In this document: positions 11,601 to 21,091 of the stretch, piece by piece
Numbering within the stretch: the stretch's first letter is position 1
Layout: every line of letters starts with the position of its first letter
Assembly: GCA_026075535.2 (NCBI GenBank)
Contig: AP026540.1
Span: 3,658,001 to 3,722,000 of the forward strand
DNA: 64,000 nucleotides
Reading direction: 5' to 3'
DNA from: Tricholoma matsutake
Lineage: Eukaryota; Basidiomycota; Agaricomycetes; Agaricales; Tricholomataceae
The notes under the pieces: model-generated
What the model saw: only the letters and a program-made list of their open reading frames with translations
What the model was told of the DNA's origin: nothing
The model's database searches: none
Program-made: the position numbers and the translations under genes

Positions 11601-12557
11601 AGAGTCGAATGACTCCTTGAAGAACACGTCTTCAAACTCATGGAGATGAGGGAGTAAGGAGTTAGTAGAGGATTTAGCAGCGTTGTTTTTGTGGAAGGCC
11701 TCAGTGAGGTGTTGGGATATGTTCGATGTGGCACACACCTCATGCGATGAGTGAATCACAGTGTAGAAGATCTGATCACCCTCCTCCACTTCCTCTGGGT
11801 CCTCATCATCATCATCCGAGTCCGGCATTAGATCAGGAACCCCTTCCAATTCCACTTCAGGTATAGGCAGGGGTCCAGCACGACACTTCTGAGTACGTCG
11901 TATTGCCGCCTTCTGTCTACGACATTCTTGCCTGGCTTCTGTGAAACATGTCCAACAGCAGGATGGACATCGGCTCATGGTAACCTCCCCGGTACGCCAG
12001 TCAACCTCTGGGTTATGGTCTCGAAGCCATGGATATCCCAAAATCACCTTTTGCTTTCCTAATTGAGTGACAGCAAAAAGGGCATGCTCACTATGATCTT
12101 TGTAATGGAGAACCAGGTCTGCAACCTCTCGGATGGCACCAGCTTCATTTGGGGATCCATCCACATTATATACAGGTATTGGACGTGAGAGTGAGCGAGT
12201 ATTTAGGCGATGTTGTTGTACCAGATGGGAATCGATGAAGAGTCCAGTTGCACCAGAGTCCAGGAGCGCCGAGACACCAAGTATCTGTCCAGTGTCGGTC
12301 ATCTGCAGTTTGATGGCTAGGTTTAAGGAATGTGCAGAGGGAGTGGATGCCACAATATACTTGCATGGTAGTTTACGCTCCCATGATTTAATTTTGGGAT
12401 GTGGAGTAGAAGGAGAGATGGGGAGAGCAGGTATGTCTTTAGCCAACTTTGAAGGGTCAGAGAGGGGAGCAGTCACAGAAATGGATTCATTCTCCAGGGA
12501 TTCAACTGACAAGACTTCAAAGCAGTTATGGACAGGCAGTGAGGGCGTATGATTCAC
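8655..12557 (-). pseudogene. Ty3-C pol: protease, RT, RNase H, integrase, chromodomain
   Basis: One pol frame is cut only by TGA codons at 11391, 10785, 10290, 9186 and 8847 (lowest base of each). Domains in order are: retropepsin LLDSGATGLFID (about 12250); RT with FFFVKKKDGSL and IYLDNILIF; RNase H with FRVEADSSDFAMGAVLSQQ; integrase with HHDSQIAGHPGCWKT, CDLCLRTK, SIDFVVELPE and SDHGPQF; then chromodomain YEVESILD and YLVHWKGYGYEENSW. YLDN replaces the usual YLDD (codon 11076-11078), a change of the second catalytic Asp that fits a CpG-to-CpA mutation. Every TGA sits where Ty3-H or the family has Arg. The natural stop is TAG at about 8655. Confidence 0.93.
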
Positions 12558-12559
12558 TT

Positions 12560-13705
12560 GCTGCGAATAGGAAAATCCTGCTCCTCTACAACTTCCAACT
12601 TAATCTCCTCTGCAACTTGATCCTTCGCTTCCTCAACATCTACAAGCGCCAACAAATCTTGCAGGAGTTCGTCTCATCCCTTGGGGGTGAGCATGCAGAT
12701 ATCCTGATGATGGGGACATGCTCCAGCCCTGTGTCCAGGTTCCCCACAATGGTAGCAGAGATCCAACTTATGTGCATGGCTGCGGGCTGCATCAACATCC
12801 ATTGGTACTGGGACATTGACAGCTGGTGTGGGAGTTTGACGAACAGGAATGGGGTTAGGGCGGGAGGCTTCGATTGAAGGTGTAGGGCGTATGAGTGGTA
12901 GTTGGAGCATGGAATGCAGCATTAAATGCCGCATTTGTGAGTGTTCTCGTCACAGAGTGAAGCAGCTTCATACCAAGCAAGGATATCATCATCCACTGGG
13001 TGCCCTTCCAACATCTGTGCAATCTGGTCCTGAATTTCTCAGTTGAGCCCCCGTCGGAACTTCACCACCACTGGTAACCCACTCCCATATCCTGCCATGT
13101 CCACCAAATCCTTGAACTCATTGATATAGTCGTCCATGGATCGACGTCCCTGGTGGTAAGCGGATGACTCAAGTCGTGTCACTGCTCGGTGGCATTCATT
13201 GAGGGGGCAGAAGTGGCATACAAACTCAGCTCGAAAGTCACCCCAAGGGGAGAAAGGTAGAGAACCGAGTTCTTTAGTTTGACGTAGAATACAGTCCACA
13301 TAGAGATAGGTGCGTTCAGATTTCATGTATGTGAAGGCCCAATAAATTTTTGCAGCCTCATCGACGAATTGATGCGACTGGAGACTAATGTATAACTCAC
13401 AGGAATTAAGGAATGCACGTCCCTGCACACGTGCACCATTAAATTCAGCGGGGGGGGGACAGTTTGATCTGGGCATGTTCCTTAGTGGATGCATTTGGCA
13501 AAACATCGTTGTTGGGTGCGCTTGGAGTCGTAAAGGGGGAACTATTGGTCGTAGGGTTAGCCTGGAGGGTCCTAACGAAGTTTTCAATCGTAGATTTAAG
13601 CGAGTCGATTTGCGTGCACATTCCGGAAATGTCGCTTTCAAGCACATCGAAGCATTCTGATGCATCCATGTCGCTAGGGAGTGCGTTTGGCAAAAATGGC
13701 GGCAT
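12560..13705 (-). pseudogene. Ty3-C gag
   Basis: It starts at an ATG (13705, MPPFLPNALPSDMDASE). A run of nine G/C near 13449-13457 shifts the frame, after which the capsid-like region continues (EFNGARVQGRAFLNSCELYI, then VVVKFRRGLN). A TGA follows, then the nucleocapsid with a canonical zinc knuckle CYHCGEPGHRAGAC near 12720-12770. Ty3-H gag has the same blocks (GRAFLNSCALYFALAPHQF, CFHCGESGHTRPEC). Gag forms the particle and binds RNA. Homopolymer slippage plus two or three TGA codons disable it. Confidence 0.88.
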
Positions 13706-13823
13706 AATAAAGGCGAGATTATCTGGAACGGTGTGTAGGGACTCTGTGGAGCCTTGGGAAGTGTCGTCCAGTCTGTACCTGCCTATCTTGGGCAGCGCGT
13801 TTGCGATTTTCAGGCCTTAGGGG

Positions 13824-13833
13824 AGAGTTTTCT
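13824..13833 (-). promoter_or_regulatory. Self-priming-type primer-binding site of Ty3-C
   Basis: On the minus strand AGAAAACTCT lies two bases after the 5' LTR. Its reverse complement AGAGTTTTCT occurs in the LTR at 13946-13937, about 28 bases downstream of an ATATAC TATA-like box. This matches the arrangement in Tf1, where the mRNA 5' end folds back to prime. Ty3-H has the identical 10-mer at the same spacing. Confidence 0.75.
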
Positions 13834-13835
13834 AC

Positions 13836-14261
13836 TATAAGGGCAACCTAAGCCTCTAGCAAAGGGAAATCCAAAGTTAAAATTATACTACATAATACAG
13901 GCATTGGGGACACACCTAGCAAAGGGAAATCCGAAGAGAAAACTCTAAGGATCCCCTTGCTGATGCCCAGTATATGTGAAGACGACAAAAATCAAATATA
14001 ACCTAAAAATAGAAAAAGGCGGAGATAGGCAGATCAAGGCCGCCGAATGACATCATACCAAGGGGTATGTGTCAGAAGGGGTACTCCGCCTCTAAATATA
14101 AAAGTGTCAACATGTACAAACATGATAGCAAGGGAAAATTAGTAATAAAATCCAGAAAAATCATAGAAAATGAAGAATAGAAGGAAATGAGGTGGGGAAA
14201 AATATAGGACGAACATAAAAAATAGGAAAAACACACAGGGCACCCCCCTAGTCCCCTTACA
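13836..14261 (-). repeat. 5' LTR of Ty3-C with promoter
   Basis: It is the copy of 8218-8643. A TATA-like box (plus strand GTATATG at 13970-13976) lies about 28 bp upstream, on the minus strand, of the inferred transcript start near 13946. The right end is followed by the duplication GCCTC. Confidence 0.93.
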
Positions 14262-14266
14262 GCCTC

Positions 14267-15740
14267 TAAGGACTGCTTGAAGGCTTATGATATCTGCAGA
14301 ACTTGAAAGTGCCAGATTTGATGGTCAATGGTAGCAAGGGAAAGTGTCTTGTTTTGGGGCTACCCAGGACAAGATTGTGGGAGTGAGGAAGGTAGGGTGC
14401 GAATCAGGAGGTTTGTTGAAGTGTCACGTGTTTTTTGGAGATTTGTGGTTCTGTAACTGACTAATCAACAAATTTAACAATGTTGTAGGCTTACCTGAGT
14501 TGGGAAACTGTGATGGTGAACAGAAAACCTGTTCCCCTGTCTTGGTCACCACTTGTTGGAGGGGAAATGGTCTACTGGGAATTTGTTGATGATGGTCATC
14601 ACGTCGTGAAGAATGAGGTAAGCATAGACATGTGGACGAGTGGAGAAAGGAAAGTGTGAGTGGAGGAGTTCAACAGATAGTAGGTACAATGGGCAACGCA
14701 AACACATTCAACAGAGTCACATGAGGCATGCATTAGAAACATGGGTCATCGAACGCAAAGTGCAATGGGGCCATTAGGCAGTAGGTAAACTCAATGTAAC
14801 GAGCTGAGTCTTGGAACATTATGTGAATGAAGTTCTTATGTATGAGGAGAAAAAAAAGAAGGGCCACACAAGCCCATGAATTTAAGAACTTGGGAACTTA
14901 ACTTGGTTTCTGCACCTTGGTGTGCAGAAGACTTGAGAGACTAAGGAGAAACTTTGTGTAGGGAGTGTAAGGTGAAGGGTCAAGAAAAAAATGTTCTCCA
15001 TTTGACAGGTGCGAGGACACCTGAATACAAACGAGCTGTAATTACAAGCTAAATCTGATCGTGCACATTCTCCTGTGCCGACAGCCTGAGCAACCAGAAA
15101 TGAACAATGAAAAGGGAAAGGGATTGCTGGATTTGGGGTGTAATGGGAAGGTTCTATACTAACTAATCGTCCTTGAGGGAAGCAAGATGGCTTTTTGTCA
15201 AATCCTCGTCTAAGAGTCTTGCCACTGGGAATGGCTTGGGGAGAGGTTGTCATTGAGTTCCTCTATTGATGTTGCGTTGCCTGTACCCCCTGCAAGCATG
15301 GAGGATACCCAAACGATACCCCTCAACCCTATCGTCCAGTGGTTCAACCCGTCGAGTTGGATTTAGCCGGCCAAAGCATTGAAGTTTGATGTTGTGGATC
15401 ATCGAAGCAAAAGGTGCAAGAAGTGAAACTGTAAAAGGCAAAAAGAAGGGGGAAGATGAAAATGTCAGCACCGATCCTTCAAACAGGTGATGCTGTCGAC
15501 ACGAAAGCCGAGGGAGCTGAGAATGCGGCAAAGCGCATGGCTGATGCACTGTGTGGGTGAAATATTGACCTAAATAAAATATAATAATCTGTGAAACAAA
15601 AATATCAGATGATTAACCGGTAAAATGAAGCTATTGGGTATATGGGGACGCATCAAGAATGTATGATGACATGGGGTCATCGTCGTGTAACAAAGGGCTT
15701 CTTGGAAAATTCTGGAAATGGTAGGGGTTGACTCGTCACC
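14267..15740. other. No recognisable gene; presumed Ty3-B leader and flank
   Basis: By position the first part should be the Ty3-B 5' leader displaced by Ty3-C. I found no LTR match for it elsewhere in the window. Minus-strand open frames of 123 codons (14882-15253) and 99 codons (15250-15549) show no motif I recognise, and their composition does not argue for coding. Confidence 0.4.
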
Positions 15741-15748
15741 CTACCACA

Positions 15749-15951
15749 CTGTTTATTGATAAAGACCATAAATGGTGGTGGCTGCATCTTCCCATTGAGG
15801 TTGAGACCAGAATGAGACCACATGACCTTTTCTCAAAGATTGGGTGGCAGGTTCTCCCATTCTTTTTTTGCTAGTTCCTCTGATTCAGCCTGTTTATTGA
15901 TGAAGACCATAAATGATGGCGGCTGCATCTTCCCATCGAGGTTGAGAATAC
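15749..15951. repeat. Direct duplication inside the helicase pseudogene
   Basis: A segment of about 58 bp beginning CTGTTTATTGAT occurs at 15749 and again at 15890, 141 bp apart. The two differ by a few transitions. Both encode the helicase block LDGKMQPPSFMVFINKQ or its near copy, so the end of the pseudogene is a tandem partial duplication. Confidence 0.8.
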
Positions 15952-16725
15952 ACTCAAGATCAAGGATACTCTTTGCAGAGTACTTCATCTCCTCAACAGT
16001 GAAGTAGATATTTGGCCTGTCATTCGAGCAATGTATGATAGTAGTCTTTCCAGTCCTCATCTGTAGTTTTGCCTGTACATCACTGAGGACAAGACTGGGC
16101 ATTGTCTCTGAGACAACATGGAATGGAACATGCGATGGTATCAGCCATTGCAGGATCCTGAGCTGTCCATATTCTGGATGAAAGTCATTCCCCCACTGAC
16201 TGATGCAATGGCCTTCATCAAAAGTGATGTTGAATAGTTTAGATATAAACTTCTTTGACTTCCAAAGGACTCTGAAATGGTCATCTTTCAATATCTTCTC
16301 CAGGCTAACAATAATGACATGGTGTTTTCCTGCTTCTATTTCCTAATAGTAATAAATGTTAAATCAGAGAGTGATATAAAGCCAGTTGAATACAGACTCA
16401 ATACCTTGAACAACTCATCTGTGGCACTCTCACCAGTGACATTTGCAGCACTTATACCAAGCTTCTCGAGTTCAGCAACATTCTTCTCACTGAGTATATT
16501 GAGAGCAGTAAAAATGATAATGATTCCATCATTAAACAGCAGTGGGATCCAGAATGTAAGAGTTTGTCCAGATCCTGTTGGTGAAATGGTAATACAATCA
16601 AGTCTTTGTTTGAGCTGAGCTAAGGCAGAACGGGCCTGGAAAGTACATGGCTGGACACCAAAGCTATTCTGGACTGTAGAACATAGTTTGTTGAGAGTTG
16701 GTACAGTAAACTTCAAACTAGACAT
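15749..16725 (-). pseudogene. RecQ-like DEGH-box DNA helicase, truncated
   Basis: The N-terminal helicase lobe begins at an ATG at 16725. Walker A reads SPTGSGQT, with Gln where Lys is expected. Walker B/DExH reads FDEGHCISQWGNDF. Further blocks are CSNDRPNIYFTVEEMK and FMVFINKQAE, typical of the multi-copy RecQ-like helicases of mushrooms. A 62-nt intron (16404-16343, GTATTGAG to TATTAG, branch TTAAC) joins DELFK to EIEAGK in frame. After about 15890 a diverged copy of its own LDGKMQPP-FMVFINKQ region follows, and the rest of lobe 2 is absent. The Gln change and the truncation argue for a pseudogene. Confidence 0.8.
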
Positions 16726-17335
16726 AGTAGCTACTATGATGTCAGAGCATCCATTATAGGAAAAGTACTTGCCTCGAGTGAAAAAAGGGCTCAGCCTTCA
16801 GATGCAAACACAACCAAATTTACAAGTTGTGCCAGTCGCTGGGACACATTAATCAAGCTCAAATTCAAGTTTACATAAGCACAAAAAAAGTTTAATGCAG
16901 CCCGCAGCTGGTTTGGATGATTACTACTATTTTTTATGCTCTCAAATGCTCTAATATATGTACCATAAGTCTATTAAAATGGTTTAGCAAGGTCGATTAC
17001 CTGTTGGAGTGCCTTGTTGGCACACATAGTGTTGCCACTAGCTAAGCCACTTGTTTTCAATAATCTGGCTATAGCATCACAAATAAAATAGGTAAATGTC
17101 TCAAAATATTTGACATGGTAGAGGACCTCAAAAGCTGGAGGGTCTTCTGCAAACATTGGTTGATCCCATCAGTTATTGGTAAGCAATTTTAATTTAGCCA
17201 CTTGCCATGAGCCAATGGCAATAGAACTTCTATATCTCAATGTTATGAGTCCTTAATGAAGTTAAGACTCATTCTTCAAACCCAGAATTGATGAAAAATT
17301 CAGTGACCATTTTTCCATGTCTGTTTTCCCTATGG
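16726..17335. other. Unassigned flank between helicase pseudogene and Ty3-D
   Basis: A 60-codon minus-strand frame at 16974-17156 (MFAEDPPAFEVLYHVKYFE) has ordinary protein-like composition but no motif I can name. It lies directly upstream of the helicase pseudogene and could be a 5' exon or a separate remnant. Nothing else stands out. Confidence 0.3.
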
Positions 17336-18057
17336 TGATGATACTCAACCTGGGAAAACCACCAAAACAGCTGATGAGGCAACCAATGATATTTGCAATG
17401 AGTCAGAGGAAGGGTGCGATGCATTCCGAATGTTTGTGGTCCAACCTATGGGAAGATAACTAGTTGGTACTAGTCATGAAGGTAGTGCTATAGGAGATGA
17501 AGGTGTTTGGCATGGTCTGATCGAGTATCAATTGATATCGAGGACAATTGATGAGATCGATGGTGAACGAGTTTTATCATCGATGGTCAAAGTGTGAATT
17601 CTGAGGACCTTTCAATAGGTCAATAGTATACGAAGACTATAGCCAATGGCTAGGAAGCATTGGAATGGTTGCTAGTGCTAACGATCAGAGAATCGTAGGA
17701 AGATCAAGGACAACAATGGTCACAGAGGTTTCTCGTTGATCAAGAGAACTTGTAGAAGCTTAGATTGTTTTAGAGGATAGATCTGATTCTTAGAACTTGT
17801 TATGAGATGATAGGTGAAGATGATTTCTTCTATTTCCAAGTAGATAATACAGAGTTTTATATGCAGTACTTTACACTCCCCCCCAGTCTGAGCGGACTCT
17901 GCTCAGACACACTTGGACACTCGGACTGTCTGAGGACTTCACTTGGACTTTGCTCAGACAACATCAATTGTGCATTTATTTACACTTTTTAAAGTACTGT
18001 CCAAGTAAAGTCTGAGTTCCAGTCTTAGATAAAGTCTTATAAGTCTCACAAAATGAT

Positions 18058-18150
18058 GTGTGCACAGCAGGAATTGAACCAACAGCCTTCTGGACTAGCA
18101 ATCACATGACAATGAAACATGCACACTCTACCACTTAAGCCAAGTAGTCA
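18058..18150 (-). other. tRNA-like sequence in left arm of M1
   Basis: Read on the minus strand, TGGCTTAAGTGG fits the pol III A box and GGTTCAATTCC fits the B box, about 50 bases apart, inside a roughly 90-nt tRNA-sized unit. Acceptor and anticodon stems are poor, so it is not called a tRNA gene. It points outward toward the end of the element. Confidence 0.6.
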
Positions 18151-18228
18151 TTTAAAGTTACATACATTATATCTATTTATTACTGAAATATAATTTGTTA
18201 TATATCATGAATAGATTATTAAATTGAC

Positions 18229-18314
18229 CCCCTCGCATCTGTGCGAGGGGTAATTAATATGGGTAATTAATATGTATAATACTAAGCCCTCCCCTCGCAA
18301 GCTCGAGGGGAGGG
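18229..18314. repeat. C-rich hairpin pair in M1
   Basis: Two perfect stem-loops stand side by side. 18229-18250 has arms CCCCTCGCA and TGCGAGGGG with loop TCTG. 18287-18314 has 11-bp arms CCCTCCCCTCG and CGAGGGGAGGG with loop CAAGCT. Comparable hairpins lie next to the tRNA-like sequences of M2 and M3. Confidence 0.8.
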
Positions 18315-18355
18315 GGCCATAACTATCAATAATAAAAATAAATTAAAAACACCCA

Positions 18356-18378
18356 CCATGAGCAACTGTTGCTCATGG
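18356..18378. repeat. GAGC/GCTC hairpin of M1
   Basis: Perfect 10-bp arms CCATGAGCAA and TTGCTCATGG enclose the loop CTG. Weaker relatives follow at about 18456-18473, 18864-18886, 18952-18975 and 19036-19056. Most stand next to CCACCC or GGTGG strings, as in the other M elements. Confidence 0.8.
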
Positions 18379-18514
18379 CAGCATTTGTCTCTCCCTGGGT
18401 CATCCCCTGGCCATCTCACTCTCCTGTCCCCATTCTTCTCCCCCCTGAACCACCCCACGAGCAGATGCTCATTGGCATGGGGCAGGTGTCATCGTGGGTG
18501 TCCCCACTCATCAT

Positions 18515-18642
18515 CGTCTCCCTTCCCTCTCATCTCCCTTCCCTCTCGTCTCCCTTCCCTCTTGTCTCCCTTCCCTCTTGTCTCCCTTCCCTCTCATCTC
18601 CCTTCCCTCTTGTCTCCCTTCCCTCTTGTCTCCCTTCCCCCT
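18515..18642. repeat. 16-bp pyrimidine minisatellite in M1
   Basis: Eight units of 16 bp, consensus TGTCTCCCTTCCCTCT with variable first bases (CG, CA or TG). CG/TG/CA variation is what CpG change would give. Open frames across it are low-complexity and not coding. Confidence 0.85.
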
Positions 18643-18724
18643 CACCTTCCACCCTGAGAGCAGGGGCTCGCAGCAGTGGTGGTGGTGTCCCCCCATTGTC
18701 ATTGTCGCCAGTAGTAGTTTGTAC

Positions 18725-18782
18725 CTAAAAAAAATTGGTTAGCATCAAAAAATGAAATGAGAAAAGGAAAAAAAAAACTTAC
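18725..18782 (-). other. Intron-like segment in M1, preceded by a hairpin
   Basis: On the minus strand the segment begins GTAAGT, has GATGCTAACC as branch-like site, and ends TTTAG before GTAC, for 58 nt. Upstream of the donor, at 18789-18814, lies a perfect hairpin with arms CCCAAGAGACGT and ACGTCTCTTGGG and loop TG. A second segment of the same kind is at 19146-19218 (GTGAGT, ATGCTAACAC, AATTATAG). Confidence 0.65.
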
Positions 18783-19145
18783 CTAGGACCCAAGAGACGT
18801 TGACGTCTCTTGGGCCTTTTTTGTCTCCCTGTCGGTACCTGCACTCTTGCACCCCCCATCCACCCCGCGAGCAGTTGCCTGCGGCGGTTATGGGGGGTGC
18901 TGGCTGTTGTTGGGGTCTCCCCTAATTGTCGTTGTTCCACCCATTGTCCACCTTACGAGCAGTGGCTCATAGGGCTGGGGTGGGTGGTGTCGTCATTCCC
19001 TGTCATCGTCGTCATCGTTAGCAGCCACTCTCCCCCATGCGAGCAGTTGCTTGCACTGGCAGGGGCAGGTGCTGGGTTGTGGTCTCATCGTTGTTCCTCG
19101 TTTGGTGGTTTTGGGGTCATTGTGCTGCTACAGTATAGATATAAC

Positions 19146-19218
19146 CTATAATTAATGAAAAAATGTGTTAGCATAAAGAAAACATGAGAAAAGAAAAAAG
19201 AAAAAAGAAAAAACTCAC
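19146..19218 (-). other. Second intron-like segment in M1
   Basis: On the minus strand it runs from GTGAGT to AATTATAG over 73 nt with ATGCTAACAC near the 3' end. The bases before the donor include GGGCCCAAAC, matching the GGGCCC-rich exon ends in M2, M3 and M4. Confidence 0.62.
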
Positions 19219-19452
19219 CTGGTTGTTTGGGCCCATTTCATTGTGTGCTGGCATGGGGCCTGTGGCTGTGGGGTGTTCAGGGGGCAGTGGCAGCAGCAGG
19301 ATGTGGGAGGGAGGTGTCGTTGTCGAGTGGTGGTGGTGGTGGTGGTTGGTGATGATCGATGATGAGCTGGCATCATCATTGGTGACGCGGCTGTGTTGAT
19401 TTGTCATCACAGCCAGGGCGGTACATAGAGAGATAAAACTATCTACCTGTAA

Positions 19453-19540
19453 TGATACTTTAGTCTAATGGTTATATTGTTGCCTTAAATGTACTTTATC
19501 ATGTGACTACAAGGGTTTAATCCCTGTGGTAGCCACTGAT
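19453..19540 (+). other. tRNA-like sequence in right arm of M1
   Basis: TTAGTCTAATGGTTA fits an A box and GGGTTTAATCCC a B box, in a unit of about 85 nt. It faces outward, mirroring 18058-18150. The 3' part (CAAGGGTTTAATCCCTGTGG) has a weak T-arm. A functional tRNA is unlikely. Confidence 0.6.
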
Positions 19541-20059
19541 TTTTCAGTCAATTATATAAGCAACTCGGACAGTCCTAGGACAGTCTGAGGACTCAGCTTG
19601 GACTCAGCTTGGACTGGACATCTAGTTTGGCAGGACTTTCAGCCAAAGAAGTCTGAGCAAAGTCCGAGCAAAGTCCTCGGACAGTCCAAGTACAGTCTGA
19701 GTGTCCGAGCAGAGTCCGATCAGATTGGGGGGGGGGAGTGTAAAGACCTCTTTTATATGTTTTAAAGAAACTTCCTAAAATGGAATGAGAAACATGTGTA
19801 GAACATGAGGCAAAAGATATGAGTTAAGGCACAAGGCCAAAAAGGAGACTGGAATCCAAACAAGAAAGATATATATCATATGATGAAAGAGTAATAAAGG
19901 GTATAGAACTAAAAAGGGACTGTCCCTTGTGTATAAACCACACTAAGTCTTGCAATAATTCATCCAGCGGGTTCTGTATGTGATAGGGATTTGGAATGAG
20001 GCTGACCTACTATCAGTAGGTTTGAGCACAAGTTGGAATACTTCCTGGTGCATGGTATT

Positions 20060-20726
20060 TGTTACAATTTTCCTTGTGACTCATGGAACCCAACCGACCT
20101 GACCGACCCGACGATCCCCTCCAGACAGGAGGCACTCCATGATTCATGCCTAGGGCATGTCCTTGACACCAGACACACGCGCGATGCATGCCAACTGCAT
20201 GCATTCGATCCCCTTCCCGTGGAAGGCACCCTTGATGCATGATGACTCCATGCACCTGAACCCACTCCCACACATGCTGTGATACAACAGCCTCTTGACA
20301 TGAGGTCCATGATGTCGGACTCTCACAATTGACATCGGATCCTTGACATCGGATCCATGACATCGGACACCTCATGCAAGGCATGAGGCCTATTGTTTCT
20401 ATTCTTACTTGATATGCATCTATCTTTCCAATTGGACGATAAGGACCTCCCTCGTAGTATAAGTACTGCAACTCATAGTAGGGATGTCCTTAGTTTAGAT
20501 CTAGGCAATTAACAGCCTTAACTTGCAACTCATGAACTTACTTGAAACCACTAAGGAAGCCCCTTAGTGCATGAACCTGAATGACTCTATGCAGAAGCCC
20601 TGCTAGAGTGCACTACCTATCTTACGTCAGATGCTCCGAGTAAGACTAGTGCCAAATGACTCATCGAGGAAGCACCTCGTCGAACAACATCGACCAGATC
20701 GAGTGGTTGAGGCTTCGCCCTTAACA
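20060..20726. mobile_element. Solo LTR, 667 bp, duplication GTATT
   Basis: It starts TGTTAC and ends CTTAACA, with inverted tips TGTTA/TAACA. It is flanked by GTATT at 20055-20059 and 20727-20731 and is absent from the other Ty3-D LTR. Short TGTTA...TAACA tips are common in Ty1/Copia LTRs, but no coding part remains to decide. A TATAAG motif lies near 20457. GACATCGGATCC-type repeats occur near 20332-20365. Confidence 0.85.
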
Positions 20727-21091
20727 GTATTCCACCATATAGATAACAAATGTGGTGCCCAATGTTGCTCATAGTCTCTCGATATCGATCGATAATGCTT
20801 GACCAATAATGCTCAACAATGGTCGATGATGTTTGATCACGGTCGTGGCTGTTTGAAGTTGATCAGGAATGTTTGATGGTCGTTTAGAGGGATCTTAGGG
20901 GCTTTCAACATAGTCCTAAGGTTGTGCAATGTGGTTTCTCCCCTTACTGGAATTCTGACTGTCCCGGTCAGTCGAGCCAAAATACCCGGGTCATGTGACA
21001 TTGTTGATTGTTGATTTAAGATGTGTCATGGTTTGAACTTCTCTCCTTCTCATTTGATCTCCTTCATTGTTCTCTTCTAAACCTCGACAAC

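Larger units (their letters stand above)
8218..14261 (-). mobile_element. Ty3-C, near-complete chromodomain Ty3/Gypsy element
   Basis: The element is 6,044 bp with two 426-bp LTRs and a perfect target duplication GCCTC (8213-8217 and 14262-14266). Gag and pol lie on the minus strand between them. The LTRs show nine differences by eye, all transitions, so the insertion is fairly recent. Five TGA codons break pol, each at an apparent arginine. It interrupts Ty3-B upstream of gag. A chromodomain at the end of integrase and a self-complementary primer site place it with Tf1/sushi-like chromoviruses. Confidence 0.95.
17864..19750. mobile_element. M1, Mutator-like non-autonomous element, 1,887 bp
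   Basis: It is flanked by a 9-bp duplication TTTTATATG (17855-17863, 19751-19759). The Ty3-D 5' LTR near 29783 is the empty site. The ends are long inverted repeats: from TTTACACTCCCCCCC through GGACTCTGCTC and CTTGGACTTTGCTCAGAC, matching the inverted right end at about 19565-19746. A 9-bp duplication with long terminal repeats fits Mutator-like elements. Inside are outward-facing tRNA-like sequences, C-rich hairpins, GAGC/GCTC hairpins and two intron-like segments on the minus strand. No transposase frame is present, so it depends on a partner. Confidence 0.88.
17336..20940 (-). repeat. 3' LTR of Ty3-D, interrupted by M1 and a solo LTR
   Basis: Segments 17336-17863, 19760-20059 and 20732-20940 align in order with 29264-30300. 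Inserted are M1 (17864-19750 plus 9-bp duplication) and a solo LTR (20060-20726 plus 5-bp duplication). On the plus strand the LTR starts TGATGATACTC and ends GTGGTTTCTC. The purine tract AGTAAGGGG (minus strand, 20949-20941) abuts it as plus-strand primer site. Confidence 0.9.

Noticed and set aside
14882..15549. Two adjoining minus-strand frames as a host gene
   Set aside because: No motif, no convincing splice signals linking them, and the position fits a retroelement leader or flank.
18358..18742. Open frames of about 100 codons rich in Leu/Pro/Ser
   Set aside because: They come from the 16-bp pyrimidine minisatellite and are open in several frames at once. No protein is supported.
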